Shown here: positions 26,901-34,700 of the stretch, piece after piece | Layout: each line of letters begins with the position of its first letter | Numbering within the stretch: position 1 is the stretch's first letter | Assembly: GCF_016901815.1 (NCBI RefSeq) | Contig: NZ_JACSNR010000004.1 | Coordinates: forward strand, 151,071-215,070 | Origin: Hydrogenoanaerobacterium saccharovorans | Lineage (GTDB): Bacteria; Bacillota; Clostridia; Oscillospirales; Ruminococcaceae | Direction: 5' to 3' | DNA: 64,000 nt | Translations under genes and position numbers: made by a program | The notes under the pieces: model-generated | The model's input: the letters and a program-made list of their open reading frames with translations, nothing else | Told to the model about the DNA's origin: nothing | Database searches by the model: none

Positions 26901-28361
26901 GGTGCCCAGATCCACCGGGGACGGCGCATAGAGTGCCGCCTCGGCAAACTGCTCGGCAGTGAGGCCCAGGGAGTTGGCAAAGCTCTCCAGGAAGGAGCCG
27001 CAGCCCGAAGAACAGGCCTCGTTGAGGGTGATGCTGTCCACCACGCCTTCCTTGATCTTGATGCACTTCATGTCCTGTCCGCCGATGTCCAGCACACAGT
27101 CCACCTGATGGTCGAAGAACAGCGCCGCTGTGGTATGGGCGATGGTCTCCACTTCCCCTTCGTCCAGGCCCAGCGCCTCCTTGAGGAGCTGTTCGCCATA
27201 GCCGGTGGAGCAGGCATATGTAATCTTGAGGTCCGGGGGCATGAGCTTCTGCAGCTGTGCCATGGCCTTGATGACTGTATTGAGCGGGCTGCCCACATTG
27301 CCCTCATAGAAGGACCAGAGCAGGTCGCCATGGGCGTTGATGAGCGCCAGTTTGGTGGTGGTGGAACCGGCATCGATGCCCAGATAGCACTTGCCGCTGG
27401 CTGTGGCCAGATCCGCCCGCTTGATCTTGTAGTAGGCGTGGCGCTCCACAAACTGATTGTATTCGGCTTCGTCCTGGAACAATGGCGGCAGACGCTTGAT
27501 CTCCGCCTCCAGATGGATGCCCTTCTCCAGCTTTTCGCATAGCTCGTTCAGCGGGAAGGAAGTCATCTGCTCCGGCAGGTTGGCTGCGGCATACTGCGCG
27601 CTGCCCATGGCGGCAAACAGATGGGAATTCTCCGGCACAATGGTCTGTTCCGGGGTGAGCTTCAGGGTGCGCACAAAGGCCTTCTGCAGCTCGGGCATAA
27701 AGTGGAGCGGTCCGCCCAGGAAGGCCACATTGCCCCGGATGGGACGGCCCTGTGCCAGGCCGCTGATGGTCTGGTTCACCACCGCCTGGAAGATGGACAC
27801 TGCCAGGTCCTCCTTGGCTGCGCCCTCGTTGATCAGGGGCTGCAGGTCACTCTTGGCAAAAACACCGCACCGGGCGGCAATGGGATAGATCCGCTTGTAG
27901 TTTCTGGCATATTCATTGAGACCTTCGGCATCGGTGCCCAGCAGCGCTGCCATCTGGTCGATGAAGGAACCGGTGCCGCCGGCACAGATGCCGTTCATGC
28001 GCTGGTCCCGTCCGCCGGTGAGGTAGAGGATCTTGGCATCCTCACCGCCCAGCTCGATGGCTACATCGGTCTGGGGATACCGGCGGTCCAGGCTCTCGCT
28101 CACGGCGATGACTTCCTGGACAAAGGGGATCTTCATGGCCTGAGCCAGTGCCATACCGCCGCTGCCGGTGATGGCAGGCAGTACCGGTATGCTTCCCAGC
28201 TTCTCGGAAGCCCGGCGCAGTACCTCAGCCAGTGTCTCCTGAATGCGGGCAAAATGACGGCGGTATTCACTGTACAGAATCTCGCCGACCTGGTCCATAA
28301 TGGCGACCTTGACGGTGGTGGAACCCACGTCAATGCCCAACAGATAATCCTGTTCGTTCAT
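23973..28361 (-). CDS. Large double-activase protein related to 2-hydroxyacyl-CoA dehydratase activase
   Basis: A 1462-residue cytoplasmic protein; the start at 28361 follows AGAGGTG. Two ASKHA ATPase domains open it: residues about 5-260 (LGIDVGSTTVKVAIMD, GICAGGTGSF) and about 325-590 (LGIDAGSTTTKLALI, CVLDIGGQDMK, EACSSGCGSF), each with the Cys that in activases binds the shared 4Fe-4S cluster. The rest (600-1440) resembles the DUF2229 and HgdB-like regions. The C-terminus carries CSGSCSSCGGSCG. Relatives drive ATP-dependent low-potential electron transfer. Substrate unknown. Confidence 0.88.
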   Translation of the reverse strand: MNEQDYLLGIDVGSTTVKVAIMDQVGEILYSEYRRHFARIQETLAEVLRRASEKLGSIPVLPAITGSGGMALAQAMKIPFVQEVIAVSESLDRRYPQTDVAIELGGEDAKILYLTGGRDQRMNGICAGGTGSFIDQMAALLGTDAEGLNEYARNYKRIYPIAARCGVFAKSDLQPLINEGAAKEDLAVSIFQAVVNQTISGLAQGRPIRGNVAFLGGPLHFMPELQKAFVRTLKLTPEQTIVPENSHLFAAMGSAQYAAANLPEQMTSFPLNELCEKLEKGIHLEAEIKRLPPLFQDEAEYNQFVERHAYYKIKRADLATASGKCYLGIDAGSTTTKLALINAHGDLLWSFYEGNVGSPLNTVIKAMAQLQKLMPPDLKITYACSTGYGEQLLKEALGLDEGEVETIAHTTAALFFDHQVDCVLDIGGQDMKCIKIKEGVVDSITLNEACSSGCGSFLESFANSLGLTAEQFAEAALYAPSPVDLGTRCTVFMNSNVKQAQKEGASLGDISAGLSYSVVKNALYKVLKCNTPQELGEHIVVQGGTFYNNAVLRCFENILGASVIRPDIAGIMGAFGAALIAMDRCHGRQSKMLSMDEIQNLTWESRLVRCGRCENNCQLTVSIFPGGRRFITGNRCEKGLGEAHVENDTPNLMKYKFQRIFDYEPLADSEAPRGVLGIPRVLNMYENYPFWATFLRELGFAVRLSPQSSKAIYEMGMETIPSESECYPAKLSHGHVEWLIAHGVDRIFYPCVYYERKEDENSQNHFNCPMVMSYPENLKNNIEALWQGTVKMYSPFVAFTDEITITERLKKVMAENFGIPEAETAAAASKAWAEQLRAKDDIRREGERVLEWVNADPDRHGIVLAGRPYHCDPEVNHGIPEMIASYGLAVLTEDSIAHLALQDEDYLTRPLRVTDQWTYHSRLYAAASYVRRFDNLDLVQLNSFGCGVDAVTTDEVAEILIKSGKLYTLLKIDEVNNLGAARIRIRSLISAINMRKENGIVAHPAPTAYHRAEFTKEMKEAGYTLLCPQMSPIHFELLEPVFRQAGYNIVLLDSDNRSAVDMGLKFVNNDACYPSLITIGQIMDAVLSGKYDTNKLAILMSQTGGGCRASNYVAFIRLALEKAGLSHIPVVSVNLNGMEKNEGFTYTASMMVRAAQAVAYGDALQQMVYRVRPYELEPGSTDALHDKWRKICIASLTKKGFGFGEYKRNIRQMVKEFDTLPIRDIPRKNRVGIVGEILVKYMPLANNDLVKVLEREGAEAVVPELLGFMEYCFENSNFKADYLGGSKKTAFISELGIKAVEWVRKPASEAFAQSSRFTPPVDIKTIRKCAEPYLSAGNQCGEGWFLAGEMVELVKSGTPNIVCVQPFGCLPNHIVGKGVMRSIQRDYPQANMIAVDYDPGASEVNQLNRIKLMLTAAARGERSVPEIYFPGSEDGCSGSCSSCGGSCGEPVMAGAVHGKYDL

Positions 28362-28472
28362 TCTTTGCACCTCTTTCTGGTGTAGATATACAATAAGGGG
28401 GTGCTTTGTATCCCTCTGCGGGAATTCAAAGCCAAAAATTATACTAATTTTGTGTGAATCATACTCGCTTGC

Positions 28473-28502
28473 ATTATAGCACAAACTGTCCTAAAAAATC
28501 AA
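28473..28502 (-). promoter_or_regulatory. Promoter of the activase/PAP2 pair
   Basis: TTGATT (28497-28502), 18 bases, TATAAT (28473-28478) on the minus strand, about 110 bases upstream of the activase start. The gap 28362-28747 holds this promoter and the divergent promoter and hairpin of the sigma-factor gene. Confidence 0.6.
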
Positions 28503-28609
28503 GGTTATCTGCGCGCTCCTTTTTACCCACTTCCCCTTTTGTGGACAAAATCCCGCCGGTTTCCCTTGGATGTGGCTCCGGCTCCCCTGGAAAATTCATG
28601 GTTTTTTGG

Positions 28610-28638
28610 TTGAAGAACCGAATAAAATGTATTATCAT
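28610..28638 (+). promoter_or_regulatory. Candidate promoter of the ECF sigma gene
   Basis: TTGAAG (28610-28615), 17 bases, TATCAT (28633-28638). This looks like a housekeeping-sigma promoter rather than an ECF autoregulated one. Confidence 0.45.
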
Positions 28639-28648
28639 TATATAGGCA

Positions 28649-28692
28649 GATCCCGACAGTCCGATCATACTGCTTTTTTCGGGATTTTTTCT
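28649..28692 (+). terminator. Terminator-like hairpin in the sigma-gene leader
   Basis: Outer stem ATCCCGA/TCGGGAT and inner stem CAGT/ACTG followed by TTTTTTC, within a few bases of the predicted transcription start and about 55 bases before the coding region. It may attenuate sigma-factor expression or end an unseen short transcript. Confidence 0.55.
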
Positions 28693-28747
28693 TTTTTCTG
28701 CAAAGAAATCGATTGCAGAAGCATATTACAGACAGGTGAGGGTTTGT

Positions 28748-29323
28748 ATGCTGTTTCTTTTTTCCAGCCTTCCGTCCGAAGCCGCCGATGCCCGGCAGCT
28801 CCAGGAACAAAGGCTGCATGAGGCTCTGCTGCGCCTGGCAGCAGGAGAGACCGACGCCATGTCGGTCCTCTATGAAAATTCAAAAACCGCTGTATTCGCG
28901 CTGGCGCTTTCCATTCTCAAGAATCGCCAGGACGCAGAGGATATCCTGCATGACACATTTGTACAGCTTTACCGCATGGCAGACCGCTATGACCGGGGCG
29001 GACGCCCTCTCTCCTGGATTCTGACCATGACCCGCAACCTGTGCCTGATGCAGCTGCGCCGCAAAAGCCGTACCGAGGTTTCCGCAGAGGATCTGGAATT
29101 CCCCGAAACGGAGAATCCCTTTGCCACTGCTGAGGACCGCATGATCCTCCAGACCGCCATCCGCTGTCTGGAAGACGATGAACGGCAGATTGTCATGCTG
29201 CACGCCGTTGCCGGACTCAAACACCGGGAGATTGCAGAGCAGATGCATATTTCCCTGCCGGCAGCTGTATCCCGCTATCACCGGGCACTCCAAAAACTGC
29301 AAAAACACTTGAAGGAGGCTTAG
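28748..29323 (+). CDS. ECF-type RNA polymerase sigma factor
   Basis: A 191-residue sigma-70 family protein. Region 2 (about residues 35-100; LYENSKTAVFALALSILKN, DAEDILHDTFVQLYR) and region 4 (about 135-190; DDERQIVMLHAVAGLKHREIAEQM) are clear, with no region 3. The start at 28748 follows AGGTGAGGG. The gene is 2 bases from a membrane protein with an RsgI-like domain, which is the likely anti-sigma factor. Confidence 0.93.
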   Translation: MLFLFSSLPSEAADARQLQEQRLHEALLRLAAGETDAMSVLYENSKTAVFALALSILKNRQDAEDILHDTFVQLYRMADRYDRGGRPLSWILTMTRNLCLMQLRRKSRTEVSAEDLEFPETENPFATAEDRMILQTAIRCLEDDERQIVMLHAVAGLKHREIAEQMHISLPAAVSRYHRALQKLQKHLKEA

Positions 29324-29325
29324 AG

Positions 29326-31233
29326 ATGCGAAACGATCCGATGGAACAGAAACTGAAAACTGCCGCGGAACATCTGACACCGGATGTTCTCGACCGCATC
29401 CTGGCCGACTGTGCCAAGGAACCGAAAGGAGAGATCCTGTATATGGAGAATATATCCGATCCCCGCAGCCGCAACAATAACTGGATCAAGGTGCTGTCCC
29501 TGGGAACAGCTGCCTGTATGATGATCGGCGGCCTGTTCTGGTGGAACCGCTACCGTGCCCTCAACTATACGGTGGAGATGGATGTCAACCCCAGCATCGA
29601 GCTGCGGGTCAACAAGGCGGAAAAGGTTATTTCTGCCGAAGCGCTCAACAAGGACGCTGAAATCATTCTGGAGGATATGAAGCTCAAGGGTGTGGATGTG
29701 GATGTCGCCACCAATGCCATCATCGGCTCGATGGTGAAGAACGGCTACCTGAGCGAGCTTTCCAACTCCATTCTGCTCACTGTGGAAAGTGACGACCATC
29801 AGAAATCGGTGGAAGTCACCGACCGTCTCACCAATGAGATCAACGCCGCTCTGGACAGCTTCGGCGGCTCTGTGATCGCCCAGCAGGTGGTTTCGGACAA
29901 CGACCTGCAGAATATGGCAGGCGACTACGGCATCTCCGAGGGCAAGGCTGCCCTGATCCGCAATATCCTCAATGAGCTGCCCATGCTCAAGGCTGAGGAT
30001 CTGGCGGAGATGTCCATCAACGACCTCAACCTGCTGGCATCCAGCAAGCAGATCGCCCTTTCCAACACCACCACCACCGGTTCTGCCAGTGAGTCGGGTT
30101 ATATCGGCACCGCCCGGGCAGAGGAAATCGCCCTGGAACATGCCGGAATCACCTCGGCTGACACCGACTTCATCAACACTGAGCTGGACTGCGACGGCGG
30201 CATCATGGAATATGAAGTGGAATTCCTGGCTGGCGGAGTGGAGTATGAATACTCCATCAACGCCCGCACCGGTCAGGTTCTGAGCTATGAATACGAGCTC
30301 TCCTCCGGCGGAAGCGTCAGTGCCGGCGGCAATTACATCACCGCACAGGAGGCCCGCCAGGCTGCCCTGGACGATGCCGGACTGACCGAAAGCGAAGTCA
30401 CCTTCATCAAGACCAAGCTGGATCAGGACAATGGCTCCATGGTCTATGACATTGAGTTCTACACCGCTTCCCAGGAATATGACTATGAGATCGACGCCCT
30501 CACCGGCAAGGTGCTGAGCGTGGACAACGAGATCGGAGGCTTCACCGCCCAGACCCAGACCGGCAGCTACATCAGCGCCGAGGAAGCCAAGGCGAAGGTG
30601 CTGGAACATCTGGGGATGGACGCCAGCGAAGTCACCTTCAAGAAGGTGGAGCTGGACTACGACGACGGCATGATGCAGTATGAGATCGAGCTCTACACCG
30701 CTGACCGGGAGTATGACTATGATCTGAACGCCCAGGACGGCAGCATTCTCTCCTGGGACTTCGAGGCACTGAAAGCCTGGAATCAGGGCGGGTCGGGCAG
30801 CACAGCTGCGGCAGCTGCCATCGACAGTGAAACTGCCCGTTCCAAGGCACTGGCGCACGCCGGACTGAGCACCGCCACCTTCACCAAAACCGAGCTGGAC
30901 TACGATGACGGGCGTGCGGAATACGAGATCGAGTTCTACACCGCCGACAGCGAGTATGAATACAAGATCGACGGCACCACCGGCGCTGTGCTGGAATCCA
31001 AGCAGGAGGCACGGCAGACCTCGGGCGGCAGCAGCACCATTTCGGAAGCGGATGCCAAGCGCATCGCCCTGGAGCGTGCCGGACTGACCGCCGCCGACTA
31101 TGTGAAGGTGGACTACGATCAGGACGACAACGAATATGAAGTAGAGATGCGTTCCGGCAATACCGAATATGAAGTCAAGATCAGCGGCTCCACCGGCGCC
31201 GTACTGGAATATGACTCGGAAACCGACGACTGA
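29326..31233 (+). CDS. RsgI-like anti-sigma factor with five PepSY domains
   Basis: A 635-residue single-pass membrane protein. Residues 1-50 are cytoplasmic, 54-74 the membrane helix. Residues 80-105 (YTVEMDVNPSIELRVN) match the RsgI juxtamembrane domain, in which the Asn-Pro bond is autocleaved in studied RsgI proteins. Five PepSY domains follow outside the cell, at about 258-323, 335-402, 413-482, 497-560 and 571-632. Its likely role is to hold the sigma factor and release it on a cell-surface signal. It is an odd mix of ECF sigma with RsgI-type sensor. Confidence 0.88.
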   Translation: MRNDPMEQKLKTAAEHLTPDVLDRILADCAKEPKGEILYMENISDPRSRNNNWIKVLSLGTAACMMIGGLFWWNRYRALNYTVEMDVNPSIELRVNKAEKVISAEALNKDAEIILEDMKLKGVDVDVATNAIIGSMVKNGYLSELSNSILLTVESDDHQKSVEVTDRLTNEINAALDSFGGSVIAQQVVSDNDLQNMAGDYGISEGKAALIRNILNELPMLKAEDLAEMSINDLNLLASSKQIALSNTTTTGSASESGYIGTARAEEIALEHAGITSADTDFINTELDCDGGIMEYEVEFLAGGVEYEYSINARTGQVLSYEYELSSGGSVSAGGNYITAQEARQAALDDAGLTESEVTFIKTKLDQDNGSMVYDIEFYTASQEYDYEIDALTGKVLSVDNEIGGFTAQTQTGSYISAEEAKAKVLEHLGMDASEVTFKKVELDYDDGMMQYEIELYTADREYDYDLNAQDGSILSWDFEALKAWNQGGSGSTAAAAAIDSETARSKALAHAGLSTATFTKTELDYDDGRAEYEIEFYTADSEYEYKIDGTTGAVLESKQEARQTSGGSSTISEADAKRIALERAGLTAADYVKVDYDQDDNEYEVEMRSGNTEYEVKISGSTGAVLEYDSETDD

Positions 31234-31245
31234 GGCATGATGCCA

Positions 31246-31280
31246 TGAAAAAAGGAAGGGCGATGACCCTTCCTTTTTTA
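31246..31280. terminator. Bidirectional terminator
   Basis: Stem AAAGGAAGGG/CCCTTCCTTT with T-runs on both strands, between convergent genes. Confidence 0.95.
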
Positions 31281-31286
31281 TTTGCC

Positions 31287-32831
31287 TCAGACCGGTTCCA
31301 CCTCCATGGGCAGATGCAGCATATCCTGGTATCCCACCATATACCACTCCGGATTGATAAGCTCCTTATCCATCGTACAGCTATACATTCCCCCGTCAGA
31401 CAGGAACCCTGTAAAATTGCCCATCCAGTTGGGGTCCCGGAGCACAAAGTCGATTTTCATGCCGCAGTGACAGGACACAATCGTTCCGTTCAGGCTTCCC
31501 ACAAAGCCGCCGATGCTGTTAGCTCTGTTCTCTCCCTCACCAGGGCGAATGGTGAGAGTCCCCTGGGCGGAGCAGCCCTCGATGCCAGCTTCTGCCGCCC
31601 CGACAAATCCACCGGAATTATAGGTGGCTGTCACTTCTCCCTGGAAGGTACAGTCTTTGATGACTGGCTCTGCAAGATCCAGTTTATAAGCGCCCGGATC
31701 ATTTTTCAGAAGCCCCACAAAGCCTCCCACTGTCCCATATCCGTCCACACTTCCGATAAAGTGGCAGTTTTCCACTTTGGCTCCATTGACCACAGCTGCC
31801 GCAAAGCCTCCTGCTGCCGCTGTGTCATGGCCTAAATCCCAGTAATCCTCCGGTGCGCTCAGAACCGTGCCTTCCACCGTGAGATCCCGGACCTCCGCAT
31901 TGGGGGCAATGCAGCCAAAGAATCCGGCCTCCCGTGTTTCAGTGCTGTATTCCAGGCCGGTGATCCGATGTCCCGCGCCATCAAAAACGCCCTGGAATCC
32001 CTGGGTATTCACCACGCCATACATCCGCTCCCGCTCGAGAATCAGCGCAAGCCCCGGACTGCCGATGGGCTCCCATTCCACGCCGGTCAGGTCGATGTCC
32101 TGGGTCAGGCGGTAATTCCCGTGCGCTGCCTCCTGATCGCCGCTGTTGATCTTTTGCGCCATGTCGAGCAGATCCTCCGCGGTGGAGATCTCGATAAACT
32201 CTCCCTCATGCTCATTCCCAAGCCACTCCACACGGTCGAACCGCCAGATTTTCCCGTTGTCGATGAGCTTTTCAGCACAGGTGCCCTCCAATCCCTCCGG
32301 GGCCGGTTCCGCCACAAAGGTGTAACGGGCATCATAGAGCTTCTGCCCCTTCCAGCTGCGGGATACAGTCACCTCCGCCCGGTCATCGGAAAACTGATAG
32401 TCCCGCGCCTTTACCCGGGGCTCTCCGACAAAGTAGGCGCTGGTGTACCCATACTTTGCCTTCTGCTCCCCCGGACAGCCGAACCATGCTTCGGACATTG
32501 TCTGGATCAGGGCGTTCTGTTCCTCCGCCGGCTCCTCCCGGTTGCTGGTCAGGTCCAGATAAACCTCCCCGAAATCCCAGGCGATGAATCCCGGCTGCCC
32601 ATATTCATACGGAGCGCCCCCATGGGAGCTCTCATAGCAGAGCACCTCTTTCATCAGAATCTCCAGCCGGGCCGCCTCTTCCAGCTCGGTTTCGGTCGGC
32701 CCGGATTCAGACACTTCCTCCTGTGAAACAGACTGCTCCGTCTCAGATCCCGGCTCCGGCGTCCCGTTTTCCAGGGTACAGCCGGCACACAGCACTGCCA
32801 GCATCAGCGCCAGCAAAACCATTCGTTTCAT
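31287..32831 (-). CDS. Lipoprotein with GLUG-type repeats
   Basis: A 514-residue exported lipoprotein; start at 32831 has GGAGG upstream and the lipobox is LCAGC. Residues about 20-210 hold an unknown acidic domain. From about residue 225 (EFIEISTAEDLLDMAQKIN ... YRLTQDIDLTG) the sequence has the repeated beta-helix pattern seen in GLUG-motif proteins: AGFFGCI, GGFAAAV, GGFVGLL, GGFVGAA and GGFVGSL. Such repeats usually form surface adhesin-like beta-solenoids. Ligand unknown. Confidence 0.8.
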   Translation of the reverse strand: MKRMVLLALMLAVLCAGCTLENGTPEPGSETEQSVSQEEVSESGPTETELEEAARLEILMKEVLCYESSHGGAPYEYGQPGFIAWDFGEVYLDLTSNREEPAEEQNALIQTMSEAWFGCPGEQKAKYGYTSAYFVGEPRVKARDYQFSDDRAEVTVSRSWKGQKLYDARYTFVAEPAPEGLEGTCAEKLIDNGKIWRFDRVEWLGNEHEGEFIEISTAEDLLDMAQKINSGDQEAAHGNYRLTQDIDLTGVEWEPIGSPGLALILERERMYGVVNTQGFQGVFDGAGHRITGLEYSTETREAGFFGCIAPNAEVRDLTVEGTVLSAPEDYWDLGHDTAAAGGFAAAVVNGAKVENCHFIGSVDGYGTVGGFVGLLKNDPGAYKLDLAEPVIKDCTFQGEVTATYNSGGFVGAAEAGIEGCSAQGTLTIRPGEGENRANSIGGFVGSLNGTIVSCHCGMKIDFVLRDPNWMGNFTGFLSDGGMYSCTMDKELINPEWYMVGYQDMLHLPMEVEPV

Positions 32832-32850
32832 CCATCTTCCCTCCAAACAA

Positions 32851-32881
32851 AAAAGAGCAGGAACAAGTCCTGCTCTTTTCT
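32851..32881 (-). terminator. Terminator of the ABC-F gene
   Basis: Stem AAAAGAGCAGGA/TCCTGCTCTTTT with T-runs. Confidence 0.9.
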
Positions 32882-32943
32882 TTATGGCGATTCTGTTCCT
32901 GTCTCCATCATAGAACGGGGCGCCGGAACTGTCAAGCGGGTTC

Positions 32944-34539
32944 TCAGACTTCCAGGCCCTTGAATGCCAGGTAGTCCTCATAGGTGCCCATGCGGTCGAT
33001 GCAGCCGTTCGGGGTCAGCTCGATCACACGGTTTGCCACTGTCTGCATGAACTGATGGTCATGGGTGGCAAAGAGGATAACGCCCTTGAAGTCGATCAGT
33101 CCGTTGTTGAGGGCGGTGATGGACTCCAGATCCAGATGGTTGGTGGGCTGGTCAAGCAGCAGCACATTGGCGCTGGACAGCATCATGCGGGAGAGCATGC
33201 AGCGCACCTTCTCACCGCCCGAGAGCACCTTCACCGGCTTGAGCGGCTCATCGCCCGAGAAGAGCATCCGTCCCAGGAAGCCCCGCAGATAGCTCTCATG
33301 GTCGTCGGTGGAATACTGCCGCAGCCACTCGATGAGGTTGAGATCGCAGCCGTCAAAGAACTCGTTGTTGTCCTTGGGGAAATAGGACTGGCTGGTGCTG
33401 ATGCCCCACTTGAAGCTGCCCGAAGCCGGCTCCTCCTCCCCGGTGAGGATCTTGAACAGGGCGGTAACTGCCATTTCGTTTTCCGATACGATGGCGATCT
33501 TGTCCTCCCGGCCCACCCGGAAGTTGAGATTCTCAAAGAGGGTCACGCCGTCCTGTACCGCAGAAAGGTTCTCCACAGCCAGCACTTCCTTGCCCACTTC
33601 CCGTTCCGCCTTGAAGGATACCCAGGGGTACCGGCGGGACGAAGCAGGCATCTCCTCTACGGTGAGCTTATCCAGCAGCTTCCGGCGGGAAGTAGCCTGC
33701 CGGGACTTGGACTTGTTCGCCGAGAACCGCTGGATAAAGGTCTGCAGTTCCTTGATCTTCTCTTCGTTCTTCTTGTTCTGATCCTTGATCATCTGCTGCA
33801 CCAGACGGCTGGACTCATACCAGAAGTCGTAGTTGCCCACATACATCTTGATCTTGCCGTAGTCAATATCCACGATATGGGTGCAGACATTGTTGAGGAA
33901 GTGACGGTCATGGGATACCACGATCACGGTACCCACAAAGTCATAGAGGAAGTCCTCCAGCCAGTGGATGGCGCTTACATCCAGATGGTTGGTAGGCTCG
34001 TCCAGCAGAATGATCTGCGGATGGCCGAACAGCGCCTGCGCCAGCAGCACCTTGATCTTGTCATCTGCCTTGAGCGAGGACATCTGGCTGTACAGCAGAT
34101 CATTGCCCAGTCCCAGACCCTGCAGCAGCTGTGCCGCTTCGGTTTCAGCGTCCCAGCCGCCCAGCTCAGCAAATTCGCCTTCCAGTTCGGCGGCCTTTTC
34201 ACCGTCCGCTTCGGAGAAGTCCTCCTTCATATAGAGGGCATCCTTTTCCTTCATAATGTCATACAGGCGCTTGTTGCCCATGATGACGGTATCCAGTACT
34301 GTGTACTCATCATACTGGAAATGGTCCTGCTTCATCACCGACATCCGGGTGTCGGCCGGGATCTCCACCGAACCGCTGGTGGGTTCCAGTTCTCCCGAGA
34401 GGATCTTCAGAAAAGTGGACTTGCCTGCACCGTTGGCTCCGATGACGCCGTAGCAGTTACCCGGAACAAATTTGAGATCGACATGGCTGAACAGCTTATC
34501 GGTGCCAAAGCTGAGGCCCAGATCGGTAACAGTAATCAA
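32944..34539 (-). CDS. ABC-F family ATPase (YkpA/YbiT type)
   Basis: A 531-residue soluble protein with two ATPase domains, close in pattern to Bacillus YkpA. The first domain has Walker A GANGAGKST (residues 34-42) and LLDEPTNHLD. The second has a degenerate Walker A (SENEMAVT), signature LSGGEKVRC and a Walker B reading LLLDQPTNHLD, with Gln (near residue 464) where catalytic Glu is expected. The linker between the domains is basic and helical. ABC-F proteins bind the ribosomal E site and tune translation. Confidence 0.93.
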   Translation of the reverse strand: MITVTDLGLSFGTDKLFSHVDLKFVPGNCYGVIGANGAGKSTFLKILSGELEPTSGSVEIPADTRMSVMKQDHFQYDEYTVLDTVIMGNKRLYDIMKEKDALYMKEDFSEADGEKAAELEGEFAELGGWDAETEAAQLLQGLGLGNDLLYSQMSSLKADDKIKVLLAQALFGHPQIILLDEPTNHLDVSAIHWLEDFLYDFVGTVIVVSHDRHFLNNVCTHIVDIDYGKIKMYVGNYDFWYESSRLVQQMIKDQNKKNEEKIKELQTFIQRFSANKSKSRQATSRRKLLDKLTVEEMPASSRRYPWVSFKAEREVGKEVLAVENLSAVQDGVTLFENLNFRVGREDKIAIVSENEMAVTALFKILTGEEEPASGSFKWGISTSQSYFPKDNNEFFDGCDLNLIEWLRQYSTDDHESYLRGFLGRMLFSGDEPLKPVKVLSGGEKVRCMLSRMMLSSANVLLLDQPTNHLDLESITALNNGLIDFKGVILFATHDHQFMQTVANRVIELTPNGCIDRMGTYEDYLAFKGLEV

Positions 34540-34646
34540 ACCGAAAATTCTCCTTTTTAACAGTCATATTTGTGAAAAGGCTCAAAAAGCCGCATACAGT
34601 TTTGTATTATATCATAGTTTTCCCGGACTGACAATCACTCCGGCAG

Positions 34647-34685
34647 CAAAAAACGGCGTTCCTTCCCAAAGAAACGCCGTTTTTC
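34647..34685 (-). terminator. Terminator of the M20 peptidase gene
   Basis: Stem AAACGGCGTT/AACGCCGTTT with T-runs. Confidence 0.9.
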
Positions 34686-34700
34686 CATCCAAAGCCGGTA

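Noticed and set aside
23991..27542. A 1183-codon open frame on the plus strand
   Set aside because: Antisense shadow of the large activase; no recognisable domains or ribosome-binding site.
32944..34539. Degenerate second Walker A in ABC-F as a sign of decay
   Set aside because: YkpA-type relatives share a similar NExAVT-like sequence; only the Walker B Gln is worth noting.
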